Shown here in pieces: positions 28,101-34,005 of a stretch of DNA of 64,000 bases. The notes under the pieces were generated by a model. The model saw only the letters and a program-made list of their open reading frames with translations, made no database searches and was not told the origin of the DNA. Numbering within the stretch: the first letter of the stretch is position 1; every line of letters starts with the position of its first letter. This DNA comes from Paenibacillus sp. FSL K6-1096 (GTDB taxonomy: Bacteria; Bacillota; Bacilli; Paenibacillales; Paenibacillaceae), in contig NZ_CP150274.1 of the NCBI RefSeq assembly GCF_037977055.1, positions 4,774,001 through 4,838,000 on the forward strand. The letters run 5' to 3'. Made by a program: the position numbers and the translations under genes.

Positions 28101-28395
28101 GGATGACGGCGCTGGTGGTAAGGCCGGCGCTGGAACGAACGGCGGCGTGAACGGCGAGGCCGCCGCGTCTCCGGCAGCGGCGGGAGCCGCAGGCGCAGGC
28201 ACACCGGCACGTCCGTACGAGGTGACGGTGGAGCTTGCGCCTGGGGCGGAGCTGGCGGCGGGTGATATGATCACCGCCGGCGGCTATTCGCTGAAGCTGG
28301 AGGCTGATCCGGGCATAGCCCCGGAAGCTACAGCTACAGCGGACCCCAGCGCGGAGCCGTCCGCTCCGGCAAGTCCGGAAGCGGGCGGGGAGTGA
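25150..28395 (+). CDS. GTPase-associated protein 1 (GAP1)-like, membrane-anchored, Gly/Asp-rich tail
   Basis: 1081 aa, GTG start overlapping the GTPase stop, with TTGAGGGGAG upstream. The N-terminus (QQMYTRARRGVYRATEGF, then SLDNNFVKKILHPFC) fits the GAP1-N2 domain, and helical repeats to about 760 fit the GAP1 middle region. A membrane segment (FQILISGSVLIILLITGMIL, about 764-784) is followed by about 300 residues predicted outside the cell: Pro/Ala linker, a Gly/Asp/Ser-rich low-complexity stretch, a short beta-like domain with two Cys (DCSAF, NRCLVDPG) and a Pro/Ala-rich end. A GAP1 protein with an outside tail is unusual to my knowledge. The name means GTPase-associated, not GTPase-activating. 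Confidence 0.8.
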   Translation: MNRFSGSMITQQMYTRARRGVYRATEGFDTVAKSESLDNNFVKKILHPFCLYDAPAELAARGEKEEALYPAALHLFHTESNETVIGQARYVAADFTGQRSAFFAHNFVVPGVRSEEIVEKYGDWLHAGFAQQYDGEPGGTLPELEAIPVEEREASAEPLTVLRRLGFTEELFKALVQAVMLSVSGKKKLYVALDAPVSELSQRAVELTEVIYASLPYDFRRRLGVITYAKEPQSRKYIHLTFVEKGSLRPGDRNIEKDYLFDMANGRVLNADFGESQQMYADLVWKTLGQPGGSLRDFARFADTLLLGESTERKLSLAVYNELAVFYEIEQGNEELYTENKNAVLAGLLSYLKPEGKLDSRVRLNDMFLERFDREYDLIRKRGIPSPEILEQFKEYFILPGHHYRVKIIDYFINGMLNCQSGEREDVLAAAYGILESEPALSEAFFKRVLPQTLFRRALFDPYLESRLAAAKGTADVLRMAAHFGRSLPEVLEQASVRDTLKDYLLEKLRQEPDPVAAVAAIHDAVQEAEKQRRRGGGVHPDALSLMQELGTTADRFLLNRISLDELSMEQLLEISFLRYRDASDWQPPLDAIAKRKANALRAAYRWFGEESPDEEIFAGLSPRELDDVQLLGARWLREARSLEPFDRLPLAFYHSSEREGGPLDYDSLLDLVVRKAGNDKETVYRFLDWSQHSWLFASSGKKLWPNYRRAVLRYFLKSDREAFKNRDFRKSYMETATPAMQSVYNEARAQLASPLARWVSRSRFQILISGSVLIILLITGMILISQLGDRGGDTAAPAASPSPLPVVSGDVAPVSVRLIGGAVGADKGDAGDGSGTGEGSGVGEGQGGDAGDGGSAGQDGNGAGEGSEGNGGANGKGGDAGDSGGSSGGGNGSDAGDGSGSEGKGGSDAGDGSGSESKGGSVKLLYSFAAAADCSAFKPAEIAVESGGGETATYKVQAMVNRCLVDPGAGGDDGAGGDVDAGGDDGAGGKAGAGTNGGVNGEAAASPAAAGAAGAGTPARPYEVTVELAPGAELAAGDMITAGGYSLKLEADPGIAPEATATADPSAEPSAPASPEAGGE
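27620..27920 (+). repeat. Low-complexity Gly-Asp-Ser coding repeat
   Basis: Degenerate GGY-GAT and GGY-AGY codon repeats encode units such as GDAGDGSGSE and KGGSDAGDGSGSE. Copies near 27835 and 27880 are almost identical, which suggests recent slippage or duplication within the GAP1-like gene. Confidence 0.7.
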
Positions 28396-28446
28396 AGCCC
28401 GGGCAGTAAGCCGGGCTTAGGATTAGGGCAGGTTGTGTATGTGTAT

Positions 28447-28492
28447 AAGGGCGGATGGCTAGGCAGAGCGCCTATAGCATCTGCCCTTTTTT
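28447..28492 (+). terminator. Terminator of the vWA/tubulin/GTPase operon
   Basis: AAGGGCGGATG pairs with CATCTGCCCTT, with one mismatch, and ends in TTTTTT. A second GC-rich hairpin, AAGCCCGG/CCGGGCTT, lies at 28395-28418. Confidence 0.85.
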
Positions 28493-28521
28493 GCATGGGA
28501 AGTTAAAAGTAACTACGGGCT

Positions 28522-28783
28522 TGTGCAATGTGCTGGCGCTGGGGTGCATGGGCGGAATGTAGTTGGAAAACCGATTACAATTGGCTGGCGTGGGGTGAGC
28601 GGGCGGAATGTAGTCGGATAACCGATCACAATTGGCTGGCGTCGGGTGAGCGGGCGGAATGTAGTTGGAAAACCGATCACAATTGGCTGGCGTGGGGTGA
28701 GCGGGCGGAATGTAGTTGGAAAACCGATTACAATTGGCTGGCGGGGTGGGCGTGGGCGGAATGTAGTTGGAAAACCGATTAAA
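28522..28783. repeat. 51-bp tandem repeat array, locus B (about 5 copies)
   Basis: The unit is exactly 51 bp. Its core is ATGTAGTTGGAAAACCGAT, then TACAATTGGCTGGCGTGGGG and TGAGCGGGCGGA. In each copy TGTAGTTGG can pair with CCGATTACA (G-T pairs allowed) around AAAA. One copy has GTCGGATAACCGATC, which keeps the pairing. Because 51 is divisible by 3, open frames cross it on both strands, but I take these as artefacts. The region 28493-28914 holds no convincing gene. The array is homologous to locus A near 1.9 kb. Confidence 0.9.
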
Positions 28784-28901
28784 TTCGGCCAAGCGTGCGG
28801 CAACCAGTGTGAAGAGCTAACAAGGTCCGTTACAGGAAAGAAGAGGCTAATGTATTTTGTACATCAGATTTAAGGAAAATTGGCTCTGTAACATGTTCTG
28901 T

Positions 28902-28914
28902 TGTACTTCGTACA
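28902..28914. repeat. 13-bp target-site duplication (partner at 30130-30142)
   Basis: TGTACTTCGTACA flanks the IS element on the left, and the identical 13 bases lie on the right at 30130-30142. The sequence is itself a dyad (TGTAC-TTC-GTACA) of the 15-bp repeat family. Confidence 0.8.
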
Positions 28915-30129
28915 CGCCTGTTGATTAGCTAAATTATGGGAATGTAAGATTATTAGTCAAAAAAGTAATCCATTCTACGGGTAATCGTTGCAGCGTAAAT
29001 AAGCGGTCAAAATCGGCAAACGTTAGTTTGGCGCTCCAATGAACCACTGCATTTCCTTTGTCAAAGAGGAATTTCAATAACACATAAACCAGTAAAGCGG
29101 TATACAACTGTCCGTACACAGCATTGGGTGTGGTCCCAAATAAGGTTGGAATGTTTAAATGCTGCTTAATCCAGCGAAAAAACACTTCGATCTGCCACCG
29201 CTTCTTGTAAATTTCTGCAATCCGCTCAGCGGAGTGCCAGTGCAGATTCGTAGCAAGAATCACCGGGTTGCCTTGTGGGTCTCTTAGAATTACTACGCGA
29301 AAACGGTTCTTGGAAAGCCGTTGTCCTTTTCCTAATTGGCAGGTGAAATCTTGTTCGAGAGTTCCTGTGAAGGGTTCGCTTCGTATCCGGGCAACCGGGG
29401 ACTGAAAGAGCGTGTTGTCCCGAAGCCGAATGACAAAGCATTGGTGCTGCTCCAGATACTCATCGAATCGTTTGTGACTGCCATACGCCCGATCGGCTAC
29501 GATAATAAACCGTTTGTCGATCAGCTCGGGACAGCTTTTAAAATCATGGGAATTCCCTGTGGTCTCGGTCACCTTAAAGAGCCGGCCTTCATCGGCCACC
29601 ACCGACACGTGTAATTTGATTCCTGCGCGTTCGCCTTTCAGCGGAGCCCAAGGAAGCCGTTCTTTCCCGACGGTAATTTTGGTGGAATCGACGAGAAGTA
29701 AGGCTTTGGGAATCCCTAAATGTCTTCGGGTCGAGCGATTACACAGATCAATCATGAGGTTCAGCAATTGCTTAAAAAGCTCGAAGGGAACATCTTTCGC
29801 TTTTTTGGAAAGCGTTGAATGGTCTACGGGTCTAAGGCCGCTGGAATCCATGCGTACTTCACCATCCCGATATCCCTCCCACTGCTGGAACGAAGCCTCC
29901 GCCAAGAATAAAAAGAGGTCATAGACGGTAAACTTTCTTGCTGTATCGACATATTCAAGTTCTTGAAGAAACGGTGAGAGTTTCTCTTCAGGAATCACTA
30001 ATTGCAGAATGTTCGAGATTGAAGTAGACTTTTTCATGAGGTCGCCTCGTTTCGGATGTTTGTAGGGGTACAAACACTTTACCGAATGAGCGGCCTTTTT
30101 GCTACCTTTTTTTGGCTAATCAACAGGCC
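28915..30129 (-). mobile_element. IS4-family insertion sequence, apparently intact
   Basis: About 1215 bp with one transposase gene. The ends are inverted repeats of about 14 bp, GCCTGTTGATTAGC, preceded by C on the left and by G on the right (read inward). The flanks carry the direct repeat TGTACTTCGTACA. Both ends, the coding frame and the target duplication are intact, so the insertion is probably recent and may be mobile. Base composition is more AT-rich than the neighbouring genes. Confidence 0.88.
28934..30037 (-). CDS. IS4-family DDE transposase
   Basis: Cuts and moves the surrounding IS element. 367 aa from the ATG that follows GAGGCGACCTC; a longer frame begins 12 codons earlier without a site. 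The DDE acidic residues fit VDSTKITVG, IVADRAYGS and the Glu of YKKRWQIEVFFRWIK. The last is the Y(2)R(3)E(6)K signature of the IS4 family. The N-terminal MKKSTSISNILQLVIPEE is typical of IS4 relatives in Bacillota. The frame is complete. Confidence 0.9.
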   Translation of the reverse strand: MKKSTSISNILQLVIPEEKLSPFLQELEYVDTARKFTVYDLFLFLAEASFQQWEGYRDGEVRMDSSGLRPVDHSTLSKKAKDVPFELFKQLLNLMIDLCNRSTRRHLGIPKALLLVDSTKITVGKERLPWAPLKGERAGIKLHVSVVADEGRLFKVTETTGNSHDFKSCPELIDKRFIIVADRAYGSHKRFDEYLEQHQCFVIRLRDNTLFQSPVARIRSEPFTGTLEQDFTCQLGKGQRLSKNRFRVVILRDPQGNPVILATNLHWHSAERIAEIYKKRWQIEVFFRWIKQHLNIPTLFGTTPNAVYGQLYTALLVYVLLKFLFDKGNAVVHWSAKLTFADFDRLFTLQRLPVEWITFLTNNLTFP

Positions 30130-30256
30130 TGTACTTCGTACATCAGATTTTCCTAATTCAGCCCGTTTGATGGGAGTACGTTATAATCAATTGCACGAAA
30201 TACAGCAGAATGCGCTATCGGCAGCTTTTACAGTCATTCTGTTGTACAGAATACAA
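30130..30256. repeat. Cluster of YTGYA-N5-TRCAA dyads right of the IS
   Basis: Three dyads: CTGTACTTCGTACA (30129-30142), TTGCACGAAATACAG (30191-30205) and TTGTACAGAATACAA (30242-30256). The first belongs to the same copy as the left-hand target site. No gene is visible from 30038 to 30936; the rest of this gap holds a microsatellite and a riboswitch, listed separately. Confidence 0.7.
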
Positions 30257-30274
30257 TCAGCACGTTATCCTTGA

Positions 30275-30394
30275 GGCGATGGCGATGGCGATGGCGATGG
30301 CGATGGCGATGGCGATGGCGATGGCGATGGCGATGGCGGTGGCAATGGCGGTGGCGGTGGTGCAGGCGGTGATGCAGGAGGAGGCGCAGGCGTA
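30275..30394. repeat. GGCGAT hexanucleotide microsatellite (10 perfect copies)
   Basis: Bases 30275-30334 are ten perfect GGCGAT units, followed by degenerate GGCGGT/GGCAAT and GGTGCA units to about 30394. One frame reads Gly-Asp repeats then GGGNGGGGGAGGDAGGG to a TGA, but a TGA also stands directly before the first unit, so no intact gene contains it. It may be the remains of a Gly/Asp-rich tail. Confidence 0.85.
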
Positions 30395-30516
30395 TGAGGC
30401 ATGGGAGTGTTCCGTCAGAGCAGCGGGGAGTGTCCGCGATTGATGCAGCTTGTCTATAGACATACACGGGAATAGTAGATATGATGGTCTGAGAATATTA
30501 AAATTTAAGAGCTTTG

Positions 30517-30727
30517 GAACAGGTGCAGATTGCCAGGAAACAGGCCGCTGTCGGCAAAAGACGGCAAGGGCCGGATACGTGCGCAATCTGCTTAAAAGGG
30601 AAGACCGGTGTAATTCCGGCGCGGTCCCGCCACTGTAAATGCCAGCGACTCCCGGGAAGCCACTGTCTGCGTAGCGGATGGGAAGGCGGGAGAAGTGATG
30701 AAGCATCAGCCAGGAGACCTGCCTGTT
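30517..30727 (+). promoter_or_regulatory. Cobalamin (adenosylcobalamin-type) riboswitch
   Basis: The conserved core AAGACCGGTGTAATTCCG, then GCGGTCCCGCCACTGTAA, lies at 30601-30638. The B12 box AGCCAGGAGACCTGCC lies at 30708-30723. AACAGG at the 5' end pairs with CCTGTT at the 3' end to close the fold. All are diagnostic of the B12 riboswitch class. It lies about 210 bases ahead of the surface-protein gene and should lower expression when cobalamin is plentiful. Confidence 0.95.
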
Positions 30728-30842
30728 TCGCCTATGTTTCGATTCTTCGGGGGTAAGAATGCAGAAGCAGATACCGGTCCTAACAAAGGCTGCATATGAG
30801 AGAGTTGCTCATTACAGCCGCATCTATGGTATTCTTCCCCGG

Positions 30843-30866
30843 CCGCCCTGCATAGGGCGGTCTTTA
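30843..30866 (+). terminator. Candidate attenuator stem after the B12 riboswitch
   Basis: CCGCCC-TGCATA-GGGCGG followed by TCTTTACGTT lies between the aptamer and the start codon. The short T-tract is interrupted, so attenuation by this stem is plausible but not certain. Confidence 0.5.
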
Positions 30867-30936
30867 CGTTGCCGCCGCAGCTGTATCTGCGGAGGAAGCA
30901 GGCTTCATCCATTCTATTTCAGGAAAGAGGTTAGCT

Positions 30937-33087
30937 ATGAAGAACCATCATCAATCTTCCAGATTCATGCGGCTGGTACTGGCCGCCGTTATGCTGTTCA
31001 CGCTGCTGGGAACGGCTGCGGCTCCGGCCGGAGCGGCTTCGGCCCAGACGGATGCTGCCGCAGCACCAGCTTCTGCACAGTCCGCCGGACTGGCAGCCAG
31101 CGTCACCAGTGCAGTCTATGCCACTGCGGAGCTTGTACTTAAGAACGGAGTCCAGTCGGACTGGCAGGCGATCGGGCTGGCGCAAGCAGGCTACAAGGTG
31201 CCGGCGAGCTATTTGAAGGCGCTTGAGGACAAGGTTGCTGCGGCGAAGGGTGTTTTTGGCCGAGCTACGGACTATGCGCGGATTACGCTTGCTGTGAAGG
31301 CGCTGGGCGGCGATCCGGCGAATGTGGCCGGCTACAATCTGATCGAGAAGCTCTACAATCATGATGGAATCGCCGGGCAGACGCTGAACAATGCCGTGTA
31401 TGCACTGCTTGCGCTGGATTCGGGAAGCTACAGCATCCCGGCAACGGCGAAGTGGACACCGGCCAAGCTGCTGGCTGAGATTCTGGCTAAGCAGAACACG
31501 GACGGCGGCTTTACCTTGACCACGGGTGCAAGTGATCCCGATATGACCGCGATGGTACTGACGGCACTGGCCGCGCACAAGAATGAGCCGGCTGTGAATA
31601 CGGCCGGACAGCGGGCGGCAGCGTGGCTGGCGAAGGCACAGGACAAGAACGGCGGCTACGGCGACAGCAGCGAGAGTGTCGCGCAGGCGATTATCGGCCT
31701 GTCGTCCTTCGGCATTGATCCGGCCGGAGCAGAGTACACCAAAGGCCAGGTCAACCTGGTCAGCAAGCTGCTGAGCTTCAGCGCAGCCGGCGGCGGGTTC
31801 GCCCACACCGCAGGCGGCAGCTACAATGCGCTGTCTACGGAGCAGGCGCTTGAGGCGCTGGCAGCGTACCAGCTGTTTGGTGCCGGAGGCAAGCTGTTTG
31901 ATCTGAGCAATGCAGCTGTCAAGAATCCTCAGGTTACCGTATCGGTTACAATAGAAGGTCCTAATGCAACCCTGGCGGAAGGCAGCGTATACGCCGGCAA
32001 TGTGCTGAAGGCACTGGAGAAGACGGCTGCGGCCAAGGGCGTGTCCCTGGTTAATGAAGCAGGTAATTATGTGACCGGCATCGGCGGCGTGAACGCGGGA
32101 ACCTATGGCGGATACGATGGCTGGATGTATGTGGTGTCGCGCGGCGGGGAATGGATTTATCCGAGCGTCGGCATGGGCGATTTTGCGCTGGAGGAGAACG
32201 ACCGGGTTGTGGTCTATTACGGCGGGGATAACACGCAGGTGGTAGACTCTGTGATTCTTACTCCTGCACAGCCGCAGCCGGGACAAGAGCTTACGCTCAA
32301 AATCACCCAAAAAACCTGGGTCTGGAATCAAGCCACCTCCACCTCTGATCCGGTCAGCTCACCAGCGGCAGGGGTGCAGGTAACAATCGGCGGAAAGACA
32401 GTGGCAACCAATGATGCGGGGGTAGCGGTCATTGCCGGAGGCCTGCCTGCGAATAAATATACCCTGGTCATTACGGGGTATCTGAAGGACAAGACTCCTG
32501 CGATTGTGCGCCATACCGTGCCGGTGACGGTGGCATCTGCGGAGGCTGACCGTCCGAAGTTCAGCGATGTGAAGTCGATCTCGCCATGGGCGCTGGAGTC
32601 CGTATACAAGGCGTATGACCGCAAGCTGATGAATGGTGTAAGCGGCAAAGAGCTGGTGTTTGCACCGAAGCAGAACCTTACCCGGGCGGAGCTGGCAGCA
32701 CTGCTGCTGAGACTGACCGGACAAGAGCCGTCAGCGGCTACTTCTGCTCAAGCTTTCAGTGATGTGAAGCCGGATGCATGGTATTATGGAACAGTGAACA
32801 AAGCGAAGGAACTGGGCATCATCAGCGGAGTGAACAGCACGACCTTCAAGCCGGACGGTCTGGTAACCCGCCAGGATATGGCGGTGATGCTCGTTAGAGC
32901 CTTCAAGCTGGATGCGGCTGTAGGTGCGGGCCAGTTCACCGATGAAGACAAGATCAGCGATTATGCGTTATCTGCAGTCCGCATGGTAACGGGTCTCGGA
33001 TATATGAGCGGAACAGGTGGCGCTTTTGATCCTGCGGGTATAGTAACCCGTGAGATGGCCGCGGCTGTAGCGGTAAGATTGCCTTAG
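30937..33087 (+). CDS. SLH-anchored, transcobalamin-like cobalamin-binding surface protein
   Basis: 716 aa. Domains in order: signal peptide (MRLVLAAVMLFTLLG, cleavage near AGAASA); an alpha/alpha-barrel of prenyltransferase-like helical repeats, about 45-330 (QNTDGGFTLTTGASDPDMTA, QDKNGGYGDSSESVAQAI); a DUF4430 domain, about 340-430 (GYDGWMYVVSRGG); an Ig-like domain, about 440-530 (AGVQVTIGGKTVATNDAG); and three SLH repeats to the end (FSDVKSISPWALESVYKAY, FSDVKPDAWYYGTVNKA). Helical barrel plus DUF4430 is the architecture of intrinsic factor and transcobalamin. With the B12 riboswitch upstream, I infer a wall-bound B12 catcher that hands over to the following lipoprotein and ECF transporter. 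AGGAAAGAGG precedes the ATG. Confidence 0.88.
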   Translation: MKNHHQSSRFMRLVLAAVMLFTLLGTAAAPAGAASAQTDAAAAPASAQSAGLAASVTSAVYATAELVLKNGVQSDWQAIGLAQAGYKVPASYLKALEDKVAAAKGVFGRATDYARITLAVKALGGDPANVAGYNLIEKLYNHDGIAGQTLNNAVYALLALDSGSYSIPATAKWTPAKLLAEILAKQNTDGGFTLTTGASDPDMTAMVLTALAAHKNEPAVNTAGQRAAAWLAKAQDKNGGYGDSSESVAQAIIGLSSFGIDPAGAEYTKGQVNLVSKLLSFSAAGGGFAHTAGGSYNALSTEQALEALAAYQLFGAGGKLFDLSNAAVKNPQVTVSVTIEGPNATLAEGSVYAGNVLKALEKTAAAKGVSLVNEAGNYVTGIGGVNAGTYGGYDGWMYVVSRGGEWIYPSVGMGDFALEENDRVVVYYGGDNTQVVDSVILTPAQPQPGQELTLKITQKTWVWNQATSTSDPVSSPAAGVQVTIGGKTVATNDAGVAVIAGGLPANKYTLVITGYLKDKTPAIVRHTVPVTVASAEADRPKFSDVKSISPWALESVYKAYDRKLMNGVSGKELVFAPKQNLTRAELAALLLRLTGQEPSAATSAQAFSDVKPDAWYYGTVNKAKELGIISGVNSTTFKPDGLVTRQDMAVMLVRAFKLDAAVGAGQFTDEDKISDYALSAVRMVTGLGYMSGTGGAFDPAGIVTREMAAAVAVRLP

Positions 33088-33129
33088 GATTAGCATAGCT
33101 CGTCTTAAAGAAAGCATAGAGTTACGGAG

Positions 33130-33171
33130 GAACGGGGAACAGGGAGACTGCCCCCGTTCTTTTCCCTTTTT
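33130..33171 (+). terminator. Intra-operon terminator
   Basis: GAACGGGG pairs with CCCCGTTC and is followed by TTTTCCCTTTTT. It stands between the SLH protein and the lipoprotein gene, so it may reduce expression of the transporter genes relative to the abundant surface protein. Confidence 0.7.
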
Positions 33172-33189
33172 GTGGAGGTGTAGAGGACC

Positions 33190-34005
33190 ATGTTCAGACG
33201 AATACAATCCGTGCTGCGCAGGGCAGCCGTCCCGCTGCTGCTGGCCCTGCTGCTCGCCGGCTGCGCTGCGCCGCAGCCGGAGCAGGCCGGCGGCGGCACC
33301 GCCCCGCCCGCCGCCGAAACCCCGGCCGCGCAGACGCCGCGGCCGGAAGGCACTGCCATACCCTCCGCTGCGGCGGACGGTATGGCAGCTCCCGCGCGCA
33401 GCAGCAAGCCTGCTGCTGCAACGCCTCCGGCAGCGGCGGAGCCAGCCGCGCCGACCGCCCCAGTGCGCAGCAGCAAGCCCGCTGCGCAAGCCCCGGCAGC
33501 GGCCAAGCCAGCCGCGCCGACCGCCCCAGTGCGCAGCAGCAAGCCCGCTGCGCAAGCCCCGGCGGCGGCCGAATCAGCCGCGCCAACAGCCCCCGCGCGC
33601 AGCAGCAAGCCTGCTGCGGCAACACCCCCGGCGGCTACAGCCAAGCCGCCGCGCCAGGCGGAGAGCGTCACGCTCTCCATCACCGGCGATAAGGAGCATG
33701 GGGTGATTCTCACCGCTGCCGAGTATGAGATCAAGCAGAACGAGACTGTGCTGGAGCTGCTGAAGCGGATTACGCGCGGGCAGAAGATTCAGATGGAATA
33801 TCAGGGCAGCGGGGCATTTGCCTATGTGGAGGGTATAGATAACCTATATGAATCTGACCATGGTCCCGAGAGCGGCTGGATGTACAAGGTGAACGGGGAA
33901 TTCCCGGACAAGGCGGCAGGGAGCTTGACCCTGCAGCCGGGAGATACGGTTGAGTGGCTGTACACCCTGGATCTTGGCAAAGACCTGGGAGCCAAGACGC
34001 CATGA
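33190..34005 (+). CDS. DUF4430 lipoprotein, probable cobalamin carrier
   Basis: 271 aa. The signal peptide ends in the lipobox LLLAGCAAP. Residues ~25-155 are a Pro/Ala-rich linker made of repeats of about 22 residues (RSSKPAAQAPAAA units). A single DUF4430 domain fills the C-terminus (about 160-265), with VLELLKRITRGQKIQMEY, then SGWMYKVNGEFPD and LQPGDTVEWLY. DUF4430 corresponds to the beta-domain of transcobalamin. Tethering by lipid and a long linker fits a protein that reaches from the membrane towards the SLH layer. Its stop overlaps the EcfT start (ATGA). Confidence 0.85.
   Translation: MFRRIQSVLRRAAVPLLLALLLAGCAAPQPEQAGGGTAPPAAETPAAQTPRPEGTAIPSAAADGMAAPARSSKPAAATPPAAAEPAAPTAPVRSSKPAAQAPAAAKPAAPTAPVRSSKPAAQAPAAAESAAPTAPARSSKPAAATPPAATAKPPRQAESVTLSITGDKEHGVILTAAEYEIKQNETVLELLKRITRGQKIQMEYQGSGAFAYVEGIDNLYESDHGPESGWMYKVNGEFPDKAAGSLTLQPGDTVEWLYTLDLGKDLGAKTP
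33395..33640 (+). repeat. About 66-bp coding tandem repeat, Pro/Ala linker
   Basis: Four units encode RSSKPAA, then A- and P-rich spacers ending PTAPV or PTAPA. Units two and three are nearly identical at the DNA level. The units extend the linker of the DUF4430 lipoprotein, so its length may vary between strains. Confidence 0.8.

Noticed and set aside
28522..28783. CRISPR array
   Set aside because: The units are direct tandem repeats without unique spacers of constant length, and no cas gene is nearby.
28472..28803. Open frames on both strands encoding repeats such as NRFSNYIPPAHPTPANC
   Set aside because: The repeat unit is 51 bp, a multiple of 3, so open frames arise on both strands. There is no ribosome binding site, signal or non-repeat domain.
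30210..30467. Met-Ala repeat or His-Arg repeat proteins over the GGCGAT tract
   Set aside because: They are translations of a microsatellite with no start site or flanking domain.
30931..32331. Antisense frame of 466 codons opposite the SLH protein
   Set aside because: Same GC shadow effect; the forward protein has a signal peptide, DUF4430 and SLH domains.
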